Program-made: the position numbers and the translations under genes
Assembly: GCF_003012345.1 (NCBI RefSeq)
Contig: NZ_PVRV01000020.1
Coordinates: 682,001 to 746,000, forward strand
From: Phytohalomonas tamaricis
GTDB lineage: Bacteria; Pseudomonadota; Gammaproteobacteria; Pseudomonadales; Halomonadaceae
Reading direction: 5' to 3'
DNA: 64,000 nt
The notes under the pieces: model-generated
What the model saw: the letters and a program-made list of their open reading frames with translations, nothing else
Told to the model about the DNA's origin: nothing
The model's database searches: none
Part shown: in pieces, positions 56,962-64,000 of the stretch
Layout of the letters: the number at the start of each line of letters is the position of its first letter
Numbering within the stretch: the stretch's first letter is position 1

Positions 56962-57702
56962 TTAGACCATACCGCCGTTGACGCGCAAGATCTGGCCATT
57001 GACCCAGCGGCCCTTTGGCCCAGCCAGAAACGATACAACATCGGCGATTTCCGCAGGCTGGCCCAGGCGTTCGAACGGCGCCAGATTGGCAATTGATGCG
57101 ACTTGCTCCTCGCTCTTGCCCTCGAAGAACAGCTCAGTGGCCACCGGTCCCGGTGCTACAGCGTTAACTGCGATATTACGGCCACGCAGTTCGTTGGCGA
57201 GAACCTTGACCAACCCCTCGACGCCGGCCTTGCTGGCGATATAAGCGCCATAACCCGGAAACGACTTGCCCAGCACCGAAGAAGAAAGCGCAATGATGCG
57301 GCCATCTTCGCTGACGGTTTCTGCGGCCTTGGCCATCACCAACCAGCTGCCACGCAGGTTGGTTGAAAGCGTCTTGTCGAGCATCCCTATGTTATCAGTG
57401 GCGATCTTCGCCATCTGCATGATCCCAGCGCTGTTGACCACCACATCGATCCGTCCGAACGTCTCCAAGATCTGCGCGAACAAGCGCTCCACCGCCTCCA
57501 TGTCACCAATATCGGCCTGAACTGCCAGCGCTCGGCCGCCCAGGGTCTCGATATCGGCTACGGTCTGCTCGGCCAGTGACGTATTGCCAGCGTAGTTGAC
57601 CACCACGGCGAAGCCATCGGCGGCAAGTTTCAGTGCGGTGGCGCGGCCGATACCGCGAGACGCGCCGGTCACCAGAGCGGCTTTCTGTGCAGGGTTAGCC
57701 AT
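56962..57702 (-). CDS. SDR-family oxidoreductase (FabG-like)
   Basis: A 246-residue classical SDR. Cofactor motif LVTGASRGIGRATAL, NSAG (in place of NNAG), the catalytic serine region IALSSSVLG and YGAYIASKAGVEG are all present, and the C-terminal INGQILRVNGG-like stretch closes the domain. GGAGG ten bases before the ATG. It is divergent from a LysR gene with 143 bases between; LysR-divergent SDRs are usually regulated by the neighbour. Substrate unknown. Confidence 0.9.
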   Translation of the reverse strand: MANPAQKAALVTGASRGIGRATALKLAADGFAVVVNYAGNTSLAEQTVADIETLGGRALAVQADIGDMEAVERLFAQILETFGRIDVVVNSAGIMQMAKIATDNIGMLDKTLSTNLRGSWLVMAKAAETVSEDGRIIALSSSVLGKSFPGYGAYIASKAGVEGLVKVLANELRGRNIAVNAVAPGPVATELFFEGKSEEQVASIANLAPFERLGQPAEIADVVSFLAGPKGRWVNGQILRVNGGMV

Positions 57703-57845
57703 GATCAGATTCCTCCATGAGATTGAAAGGTAAAGCGAAGATGGGGCTATGCGTCCTGAAGTGCGTGGTAAAAGTATGGACGTTCCGTCAGGATGGATAA
57801 ATCAGCCAAGCTGCCAACATTATTTATTCAGGATGAACAATCAGC

Positions 57846-58766
57846 ATGGACCGTTTCGACGCTATGGCACTCTTCGTGCGTATTGTCGAGAGCGGCAGCT
57901 TCACCAAGGCTGCCAATACGCTCGATATTCCGCGCGCGACCGCAACGCTGGCGATTCAGCAACTGGAGAGCCGACTCGGCGTGCGTCTGTTGGAGCGTAC
58001 GACACGCCAGGTTCGCCCAACTGCTGAAGGGCAGGCTTTTCACGAACGCTGCGTGCATCTGCTGGCGGAATTGGAAGATGCTGAAGCGACACTGCACCCC
58101 GTGGCGAGCAATCCGCGTGGCGTGCTTCGTGTCGAGCTTCACGGCACTCACGCTAGCCGCATCGTGTTACCGCGACTCGATGAATTTCACGCGCGCTACC
58201 CGGCGCTCAAGCTGGTGGTCACTAGCGGCGACCGACGCGTGGACCTGATTGGCGAAGGCGCGGATTGCGCGGTACGCAGCGGTGAGCCAGCCGACTCCAG
58301 CCTGGTCGCGAGGCGGTTGACAACGTTCGAACAAGTGATCTGCGCCAGCCCCGCTTACCTCGAACGCATGGGCACGCCAACGACGCCGGCAGCGTTGCGC
58401 ACCCATCACGGCGTTCATTTCGTCTCCGGCCACAACGCGCCGGATACTGCGCTGGATCTCGTTATCGACGGCCAGGTGCACTCTTTCACGACTGAAGGCT
58501 GGTTGACGGTCAACGATGCCGAGAGCTACGTGGTCAGCGCGCTGCAAGGCTACGGACTCATTCAGCTGCCACGCTTCCGCCTCGACGCTGAACTTGCCAG
58601 CGGCAGGCTGGTGGAAGTGCTGGCGGACTGGAAAAAGCCCGCATTGCCAGTCAACGTCGTCTACCTGCAGCGACGACAACTCTCACCGCGCGTGCGGGTC
58701 TTCGTCGATTGGCTAGTGGGGATTTACGCGGAGCGTTTCGGCGAGGAACGCTCACTATCCCGCTAA
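57846..58766 (+). CDS. LysR-family transcriptional regulator
   Basis: A 306-residue LysR regulator. The N-terminal helix-turn-helix is in DAMALFVRIVESGSFTKAANTL and the following PRATATLAIQQLESRLGVRL; the C-terminal effector domain contains ADCAVRSGEPADSSLV. AGGAT is upstream of the ATG. Divergent from the SDR gene, which is its likely target; the inducer is unknown. The gap includes two copies of TCAGGATG (57788 and 57830). Confidence 0.92.
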   Translation: MDRFDAMALFVRIVESGSFTKAANTLDIPRATATLAIQQLESRLGVRLLERTTRQVRPTAEGQAFHERCVHLLAELEDAEATLHPVASNPRGVLRVELHGTHASRIVLPRLDEFHARYPALKLVVTSGDRRVDLIGEGADCAVRSGEPADSSLVARRLTTFEQVICASPAYLERMGTPTTPAALRTHHGVHFVSGHNAPDTALDLVIDGQVHSFTTEGWLTVNDAESYVVSALQGYGLIQLPRFRLDAELASGRLVEVLADWKKPALPVNVVYLQRRQLSPRVRVFVDWLVGIYAERFGEERSLSR

Positions 58767-59072
58767 CAATGACGTCCACAACACCGCCAAATGGAAACGG
58801 TTTAATTGAGGCGCCGCAAGACAGGCAGGAAAACGAGTCAGCCTAGCGTCAACCCGTTTTTATTCGCTCGTAGCTGACACCTTTAGCGGATCTTCGCAAG
58901 CGCCTTTAACTGAATGAAATGCAACGCATTCCACTAATGAGGCAAGGCCCAGCTTGGCCATATTAGCCAAAATTAAACTACACTCTGACCGAATGCCCGC
59001 GATATCAGCGCTGAAAGAAGGCCCGGGGCCCCAGGCGCCGTGTCTTCGCTTGATCAGCACAAGGAGCTTGCC
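58767..59072. other. 306-base interval upstream of the DUF2231-dehydrogenase operon
   Basis: Contains an inverted repeat TTGGC-N7-GCCAA (58954-58970) followed by a possible -10 (TACACT), and the AAGGAG site for the next gene. The remaining bases show no gene I can support. Confidence 0.5.
58954..58970 (+). promoter_or_regulatory. Operator-like inverted repeat upstream of the DUF2231 operon
   Basis: TTGGC and GCCAA, separated by seven bases, form a perfect 5-bp dyad about 100 bases ahead of the operon start. It has the spacing of a dimer-binding site. The regulator cannot be named. Confidence 0.4.
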
Positions 59073-59501
59073 ATGACAGCCACTGCCGAACGAACTTACC
59101 GAAGCGGGTTGAATCCGTTTCATGCGATATTACTTGGCGGAACCCTTCCGCTCTTTCTTGGCGCTGCGTTGTGTGATTACGCCTACGTGTCGACTTACGA
59201 GATAGAGTGGAGCATCTTCGCCTCCTGGCTGATTGCTGGCGGCCTCGTTTTCACCGGCTTCGCGCTATTATGTGGGGTCATCGGTCTATTTCGAGCCGAC
59301 CATCGTCGCGGTCTTTCCCTCGTTTACATCGCTTTACTGCTCGTCACCTGGATACTCGGCTTCATCAATGCGCTGGTCCATGCCCGCGATGCCTGGGCCA
59401 TGATGCCCACCGGCTTTGTTCTTTCGATTATCGTTACCGTGCTGGCATGCGCGGCGACCTGGATCGGTTTTTCCAGCCTCAGCGCAGGAGACAAGCAATG
59501 A
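59073..59501 (+). CDS. DUF2231-like inner-membrane protein
   Basis: A 142-residue protein with four hydrophobic segments (about 24-45, 56-80, 90-108, 114-135) and conserved N-terminal NPFHAILLGGTLPLFLGAALCDY. The layout fits DUF2231, whose conserved residues may bind cofactors. AAGGAG six bases before the ATG at 59073. It overlaps the following sorbosone dehydrogenase gene by four bases (ATGA), so the two are translationally coupled. A role as a membrane electron acceptor for its partner is inference. Confidence 0.82.
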   Translation: MTATAERTYRSGLNPFHAILLGGTLPLFLGAALCDYAYVSTYEIEWSIFASWLIAGGLVFTGFALLCGVIGLFRADHRRGLSLVYIALLLVTWILGFINALVHARDAWAMMPTGFVLSIIVTVLACAATWIGFSSLSAGDKQ

Positions 59502-60937
59502 AGCCTTCCAGCCTCCTTTCCGTTAGCATCTTCACGGTTCTACTGATCGCCTCTGGGAATAGCGCCGCACAATCGGAGCGAGAATATGGCCCCAACCCTG
59601 CCCTGCCCGAGCCCCAGCGGGGGCTCTTGCCCGACATGACGGTGCCCGAGCCGGCGCAGTGGGGCGACCAGCAACCGACGGTGCCCGATGGCTATACGAT
59701 CACGGCTATCGCCACTGATCTCAAGATACCGCGCCAGACACTGGTGCTGCCCAACGGCGATATCTTGGTGGCCGAAGGTAGCGGCGGCAACGCACCGAAA
59801 TTGAAGCCGAAAGATTTCATCGCCAGCATTATCAAGGCTAAAGGCAAGACCTCCGTTTCGAGTGGTAACCGCTTGAGCCTGCTGCGTGATGGCGATGGTG
59901 ACGGCACCTATGAAGAGCAGACGGTTTTCGCCGAGAACCTCAATGCGCCCTACGGGCTTGCCCTGGTCGATGACAATCTCTATGTCGCCAATCAGGATGC
60001 AGTGGTGCGCTTCGATTACGCGGAAGGGCAGACTCAGGCCAGCGGCCCGCCCGAGGTAGTAACGCCACTCCCCTCAGCGATCAACCACCACTGGACCAAG
60101 GCGATGACCGCAAGCCCAGACGGGCGCTTTCTTTACGTCGGTATCGGCTCCAACAGCAACATCACCGAGCGCGGCATGGAGGCAGAAGTCGACCGGGCCG
60201 AAATCTGGCAGATCGACGCCGAGACCGGCGCACACCGGCCCTATGCCACTGGCGTGCGTAACCCCACCGCGCTGACCTTCCAGCCGGGAACGGATCAGCT
60301 CTGGGCGGTAGTGAACGAGCGCGACGAACTCGGGCCAGGCCTGGTGCCCGACTACCTCTCCTCCATCCAGGAAGGTGGCTTCTACGGCTGGCCCTACAGC
60401 TACTGGGGGCAGCACGTCGATCCACGCGTCAAACCGGAAAAACCCGAAAAAGTGCAATCGGCGATTGCGCCCGATTACAGCCTGGGCTCACACCGGGCCC
60501 CACTGGGCATCGCCTTCTCCACGCCTGCCGTAGGTGGCGAATTCTCGGAAGGCGTATTCGTCGGCGAGCACGGCAGTTGGAACCGCTCGGACCCCGTGGG
60601 CTACAAGGTCGTATTCGTGCCTTTCAGCAACGGCCAGCCAGCCGGCGACCCGGTCGACTTCGTTTCAGGGTTTCTCACCGGCGACGGCAAAACGCGTGGT
60701 CGCCCGGTCGGCGTGACCGTCGCGCCGGATGGGGCGGTGATCATTGCTGACGACCTGACCAATGCGGTGTGGCGGGTAACGCGGGATGGCGCCAACTCGC
60801 AGCAGCCGACAGTCGCGGATGAGCCCGCTATGTCTGGGGATATGTCTGAGGATGAACCCGCCCAAGATGGGAATGACGCTGCTGCGCCTGAGAGTGGAGC
60901 CGCCACGGCTAGCGATGAGCCTGCCACATCCACCTGA
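59498..60937 (+). CDS. Sorbosone dehydrogenase-like beta-propeller protein (secreted)
   Basis: A 479-residue periplasmic protein with a signal peptide (cleavage near SAAQS) and a six-bladed propeller of the PQQ-glucose/sorbosone dehydrogenase type. Seen are LPNGDILVAEGSGG, NRLSLLRDGDGDG, APYGLALVDD, INHHWTKAMTASPDG, GVRNPTALTFQP, GFYGWPYSYWG and VGEHGSWNRS. The last 50 residues are acidic, Ala/Ser/Glu-rich and likely a flexible tail. It probably oxidises a sugar or aldehyde with PQQ; PQQ dependence is not shown by the sequence. It is coupled to the DUF2231 gene and ends at a terminator. Confidence 0.87.
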   Translation: MKPSSLLSVSIFTVLLIASGNSAAQSEREYGPNPALPEPQRGLLPDMTVPEPAQWGDQQPTVPDGYTITAIATDLKIPRQTLVLPNGDILVAEGSGGNAPKLKPKDFIASIIKAKGKTSVSSGNRLSLLRDGDGDGTYEEQTVFAENLNAPYGLALVDDNLYVANQDAVVRFDYAEGQTQASGPPEVVTPLPSAINHHWTKAMTASPDGRFLYVGIGSNSNITERGMEAEVDRAEIWQIDAETGAHRPYATGVRNPTALTFQPGTDQLWAVVNERDELGPGLVPDYLSSIQEGGFYGWPYSYWGQHVDPRVKPEKPEKVQSAIAPDYSLGSHRAPLGIAFSTPAVGGEFSEGVFVGEHGSWNRSDPVGYKVVFVPFSNGQPAGDPVDFVSGFLTGDGKTRGRPVGVTVAPDGAVIIADDLTNAVWRVTRDGANSQQPTVADEPAMSGDMSEDEPAQDGNDAAAPESGAATASDEPATST

Positions 60938-60967
60938 ACACGTCATAAGTTCATGACGGAGTAACTC

Positions 60968-61003
60968 AATACCCCGATGGGCTTCCTTCCTCGGGGTATT
61001 TTT
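60968..61003 (+). terminator. Terminator after the sorbosone dehydrogenase gene
   Basis: A perfect 10-bp stem (AATACCCCGA / TCGGGGTATT) followed by TTT, 30 bases after the stop codon. Confidence 0.85.
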
Positions 61004-61300
61004 CGATGGGCTTGGCGTCTCTCAGCGTTGGCGGCGTAGCCGTTCCCTTCCCGCCCTTCCCAGGCTTTACCGGTGAACTATCGAGGATTTTGCAGTCTTG
61101 ACCTGCAGTCTCGTTCTCCCTCGTCGAAATCAAAACCAGCCCGTCGTCCCCGAAGGTGCTTGCCGCGATGTGCTTTTTGCAATGCAAGCCAGTATAAGCG
61201 TTCCCACCTTTCGAGCATGCAGCGCCCAGCCAAATCGTCCATGCTGGACATACCACGACTCATCCACATCACGCGCAGACGAGACAGGTAAGGGATACCC
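61004..61300. other. 297-base interval before the DUF2252 gene
   Basis: Counting the terminator, 363 bases here lack a supported gene. A minus-strand frame of 96 codons (60966-61256) crosses the terminator and has no ribosome site, so I do not call it. The right end must contain the DUF2252 promoter; GGTAAGGG is its possible ribosome site. Confidence 0.4.
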
Positions 61301-62794
61301 ATGGCCAAGAAATCGGAACCAACGCGCAAGGCACTGTACGAGCAAGCCCAGCGGCAGGAGATTGCCGGGCGCTCTTCAATGAGCAAGGCGGAATTGGCGG
61401 CCGCACTCGAACGTGAACCGTTCGACGATGCACGTCCGGTGGTGGCCACGCGTGTCGATACCTTTCGCCGGTTGGCCGAAGCGGTGGCTGCCGGGGAATT
61501 CGTGCTGCGCCCGCGGGTGTTGACCGGCTTCGAGCGTCGCCAGCACGTGCGTCAAACGCTGCGCGAGGATCATGAGAAACGCATTGCGGCGTCCTCCGAG
61601 GAGACCGACATCAAGTTCGACAAGCTGTCGGATTCGCTGTTTTCATTCTTTCGCGGTACAGCGTTGCTGTTCTATCGCGACATGGCCGGCGACGATGCCT
61701 GGATGCCCACCGTGCTCACGCTTGGGGATGTACATCCCGGGAATTTCGGCGTCATGCCCAACGTGAACAACGTGCCGATCTTTTCGGTCAACGATTTCGA
61801 TGAGTCCTATTACGCCCCGTTCACCTGGGATATCAAGCGGGGAGCGGTCGGCTTCATGATTGCGGCAGACACCGAAGGCGAGCTCAAGCGCAAGCATCAG
61901 ATCAAGATCGTGCGTCACTTCGTGCAGGGCTATATCGAGGATATGCAGCGGCTGGCACGCGAGGGCACCGAGCAGGACGAAGAAATGCGTTTCGACAATG
62001 CGCCGAAGCTCATTCGCAAGCTATTCAAGGATGCCGATGAGAATCGCGCCGAATGGCTGGTCGATGACTATCTCGACGAGACGAAAAGCGGCTTTCGCTC
62101 TACCGAGGAGCTGGTGCCGATCTCGTCGCGCCGTGACGACTTCCAGAAGATCACCGATCGGCTGGTCAAGGAGAACGCGATCGAGGTGCCGGAACGTGCC
62201 AAGGGCATGCGAGTCAAGGACGTGGCGCTGCGCCGCGGGCAAGGCACCGCCTCGCTGGGGCTCAACCGCTATTACGTGCTGATCGAAGGCCCCAAGCGCG
62301 ACGGCACGGACGATCTGATCATCGAATACAAGCAGGCACGGCGCTCAGCCTTGGCCGGCCTGGTACCGCCCTCGGCCTACGTCATGGATACGCGCGCCGA
62401 GCGCATCAGCCACGCCCATACCGTGCACCTGGTACGCGGCGACGTGTTCTACGGCCATATCGAGTTCGATGGCTTAAGTTACACGTCACGTGAGCGCGCG
62501 CCGTTTCGCGACGGCATCGATCTTGACGATCTTTCCAAGAGCGAGTGGAAGGAGTATGCCGGCATCTGCGGGCGCGTTCTCGCGCGTGTGCATGCGCTAT
62601 CCGACGAATCCGGCAATATCGATTACGACATCGAACCGGCCATCATGAACGCCATCGGGCCACCGGATCTGTTTGCCGAAGATATTGTGGAGTTCGCCGT
62701 GGAAGCTGCTGATCGTATGCGCCGTGATCATGAACTATTTCGCGAAGACCATGCGCGGGGCGCATTCAAGCAGCTGGATATCGTGCATCGGTGA
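61301..62794 (+). CDS. DUF2252 protein (kinase-like fold)
   Basis: A 497-residue cytoplasmic protein. The DUF2252 pattern is visible: FFRGTALLFYRDMA, TLGDVHPGNFGVMPN, SVNDFDESYY and IEYKQARRSALAG. These resemble the HxDxxxxN and DFD segments of aminoglycoside-phosphotransferase-like kinases, and the link is an inference. The N-terminal 60 residues include SMSKAELAAALERE, resembling a short Rho-N-type DNA- or RNA-binding motif. No substrate is known. It stands alone. Confidence 0.85.
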   Translation: MAKKSEPTRKALYEQAQRQEIAGRSSMSKAELAAALEREPFDDARPVVATRVDTFRRLAEAVAAGEFVLRPRVLTGFERRQHVRQTLREDHEKRIAASSEETDIKFDKLSDSLFSFFRGTALLFYRDMAGDDAWMPTVLTLGDVHPGNFGVMPNVNNVPIFSVNDFDESYYAPFTWDIKRGAVGFMIAADTEGELKRKHQIKIVRHFVQGYIEDMQRLAREGTEQDEEMRFDNAPKLIRKLFKDADENRAEWLVDDYLDETKSGFRSTEELVPISSRRDDFQKITDRLVKENAIEVPERAKGMRVKDVALRRGQGTASLGLNRYYVLIEGPKRDGTDDLIIEYKQARRSALAGLVPPSAYVMDTRAERISHAHTVHLVRGDVFYGHIEFDGLSYTSRERAPFRDGIDLDDLSKSEWKEYAGICGRVLARVHALSDESGNIDYDIEPAIMNAIGPPDLFAEDIVEFAVEAADRMRRDHELFREDHARGAFKQLDIVHR

Positions 62795-62863
62795 GCCTAG
62801 GGGCGAGAGCGCGGTGAAGGGAAGATACACTGCCGAGCCGGGCACAGGCCCGGCCCACACGGG

Positions 62864-63379
62864 TCAGATCTGGCCGATCTTGACCAGATTGTCTTTCATG
62901 GTAGCGGGGACATCTTCGATCATGACCAGATTGAATGACTGCTGATCGCCCTGGATAGCCACCTTGTCGCCGAGGTCAGCATTGATTTCATTCGGAGACA
63001 GTGTGTACATACCGCCATTGAGCGGGTCGACAATCAACCAGCCAATGAGGCCACCGAACAGGATGTTGCCGCCGATGTACCAGCCATTCGCCGAGGTGGT
63101 CAGCTCCACCTTGCGTGGCGAATACCCCGGCTTATTGATTTCAACATGATATGTTTTGCCGCCGAAATAACTGCCATCGGACTTTTTGAGGGTAACCGTA
63201 GTAGGTGTGGTGCCAGCAAACACCTGTTGGGCCGTTTCGTCAGTAATCACAACTGCCGCATTGGAAGGCGTGCTATTAATCGTCACGCTCTGTTCGCTGT
63301 CGCCAGCAATGGAGGCACAACCGGTCAAACTGAGCGCGGCACAGGTGCCCATAAGGGCGGCAAGGGTTTTGAAGTTCAT
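62864..63379 (-). CDS. Lipoprotein with PEGA-like domain
   Basis: A 171-residue predicted lipoprotein: MNFKTLAALMGTCAALSLTGCAS has a hydrophobic stretch and lipobox LTGC, with the cysteine near residue 21. The region after it, QSVTINSTPSNAAVVITD, matches the PEGA-type beta-sandwich, and a later glycine-rich hydrophobic run (GWYIGGNILFGGLIGWLIVD) resembles a membrane-inserting loop. GAGATT before the ATG. It faces the DUF2252 gene. Function unknown; probably an envelope structural protein. Confidence 0.78.
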   Translation of the reverse strand: MNFKTLAALMGTCAALSLTGCASIAGDSEQSVTINSTPSNAAVVITDETAQQVFAGTTPTTVTLKKSDGSYFGGKTYHVEINKPGYSPRKVELTTSANGWYIGGNILFGGLIGWLIVDPLNGGMYTLSPNEINADLGDKVAIQGDQQSFNLVMIEDVPATMKDNLVKIGQI

Positions 63380-63624
63380 TGAACAATCTCTTGAGGAGCA
63401 GGCTCTTGACAGGCCTTTAGTAAGACACCGCGCGTTCTACCACGATGCAAGTGCCTGTCTAATAACGACATTTATTCGCGCCTCTTTAATAATTTATGTT
63501 AAATAATTTCCTCAGTTGTTTGGCACCTGCTGAAACAGGACCCTCTCAGGGCTATGGCTGCCTGCCCCTGCCGCGGTGGTCCAAGGCTCGCTCAAGCAGA
63601 AATTCGTCATCCTGAAAGATGTAG
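63380..63624. other. 245-base region before the GNAT remnant, no supported gene
   Basis: The left part is AT-rich (poly-AT near 63480-63500) and presumably holds the lipoprotein promoter on the minus strand. The right part is GC-rich. I see no repeat, RNA gene or motif I can name. Confidence 0.45.
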
Positions 63625-63852
63625 CTGGCTCTTCCCCTGAGCCGGTGGGTGGGACTGCTGACCACGGTGGAAGATGCCATCCGTCAGCAAGGCCATGCGC
63701 GCCTTACCACTAAGGCAAGCCTCACCGCCCTGCCCTTTTTTGAGGCTCAGGGGTTTGTAATCATTCGGGCGCAAGAAGTGAAGCGGCGCGGTCAGGTGCT
63801 CAGGAACTTGCGGACGGAGAAGGACTTAAACGGCATCGACGGCGCTCTTTGA
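63625..63852 (+). pseudogene. Truncated GNAT acetyltransferase remnant (C-terminal part only)
   Basis: From 63625 to 63852 an uninterrupted frame after a TAG stop reads a C-terminal GNAT fragment: GLLTTVEDAIRQQGHARLTTKAS followed by TALPFFEAQGFVIIRAQEVK. That pattern is the end of many small GNAT enzymes, but motif A (the acetyl-CoA site) is absent, so the N-terminal half is missing. There is no ribosome site for the GTG at 63649. A shifted or deleted upstream half is not visible, so a 5' deletion is more likely than a simple frameshift. Confidence 0.6.
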
Positions 63853-63996
63853 AAGCTTTTCCAGCAGGTGTGGCATGTAGGATTGCCCTTCGAGTGCAGC
63901 GTAATAGACCAGCTGCAGATGACAGGATTCACTGATGATCAGAGAAGCATGATCGGAAATGGGAGGTATAAACGTGATGATCGTACCCACTCGCAT
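63826..63996 (-). CDS. Possible 56-residue small protein, antisense to the remnant
   Basis: A minus-strand frame with ATG at 63996 and stop at 63826-63828 encodes about 56 residues starting MRVGTIITFIPPISDHASL and continuing with CHLQLVYYAALEGQSYM. The amino-acid composition looks protein-like, and no conflict is seen except the 27-base overlap with the remnant. Its upstream ribosome site would lie outside the window or in the final four bases, so I cannot judge it. Family unknown; low confidence. Confidence 0.3.
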   Translation of the reverse strand: MRVGTIITFIPPISDHASLIISESCHLQLVYYAALEGQSYMPHLLEKLSKSAVDAV

Positions 63997-64000
63997 TTAC

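Noticed and set aside
60966-61256. A 96-codon minus-strand frame after the sorbosone dehydrogenase gene
   Set aside because: It runs over the terminator hairpin, has no ribosome site and shows no family motif. I keep the region as non-coding.
63552-63680. A 42-codon minus-strand frame antisense to the GNAT remnant
   Set aside because: No ribosome site, overlaps the remnant, and no recognisable motif.

Overview
The window is a compact chromosomal segment of a gammaproteobacterium, most likely a Halomonadaceae-type organism (Halomonas, Kushneria or a relative). This assignment is by inference from gene content and order; no database search was run. Supporting signs are the moderately high GC, a blocks of conserved order shared with pseudomonads and Halomonadaceae (dapA-bamC-MBL hydrolase-purC; scpA-scpB-rluB; purL next to mltF), a methionine-salvage cluster, three tandem tRNA-Lys genes and a lipoprotein PhoA. 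Nearly all of it reads as core genome. There is no CRISPR array, prophage, insertion sequence or toxin-antitoxin pair that I can support. The only clear gene decay is at the right edge.

Layout. 1-7 kb: partial uppP, tsaB, adk and the pyruvate dehydrogenase genes aceE-aceF, all on the minus strand. 7-12 kb: ampD, a LysE/RhtB exporter, a small membrane protein, then a GNAT gene overlapping the methionine-salvage genes mtnB-mtnD-mtnC. 11.7-16.7 kb: trmO and a secreted cyclophilin on plus, then purC, an MBL hydrolase, bamC and dapA on minus. 17-22 kb: bcp, two PerM-family permeases flanking tusA and the periplasmic protease bepA, and three identical tRNA-Lys(UUU) genes with a visible promoter. 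22-32 kb: rluB-scpB-scpA, a RadD-like helicase, two small orphan genes and purL. 32-36 kb: mltF directly followed by a membrane diguanylate cyclase, a small unknown gene and tadA.

37-46 kb: a YahK-like aldehyde reductase divergent from its probable AraC regulator, DUF3817, an SDR, an ADP-ribosylglycohydrolase, an MHYT-PAS-GGDEF-EAL protein, and a nitrilase-family hydrolase divergent from a 2-oxoadipate dioxygenase/decarboxylase (HglS/YdcJ). 47-54 kb: a Bcr-type exporter, a pyrimidine-dimer glycosylase, a CTP-synthase-amidotransferase-like protein, a YeeN/YebC factor, a DUF3008 mini-protein, phoA with a well-matched Pho box, and the nucleoid protein gene yejK. 54-63 kb: rlmA, a YghU-type GST divergent from a one-cysteine DsbA-like protein, an SDR/LysR divergent pair, a DUF2231-sorbosone dehydrogenase pair, DUF2252 and a lipoprotein. 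63.4-64 kb: mostly non-coding with a truncated GNAT remnant.

How the genes work together: the main themes are envelope maintenance (uppP, ampD, bamC, bepA, mltF), central metabolism (aceEF, adk, purC, purL, dapA, mtnBCD), tRNA decoding (tsaB, trmO, tusA, tadA, tRNA-Lys), chromosome biology (scpAB, yejK, radD) and c-di-GMP signalling (two membrane proteins). I did not find a multi-gene system that I would call new. The best leads are individual proteins with altered catalytic residues and short orphan genes.
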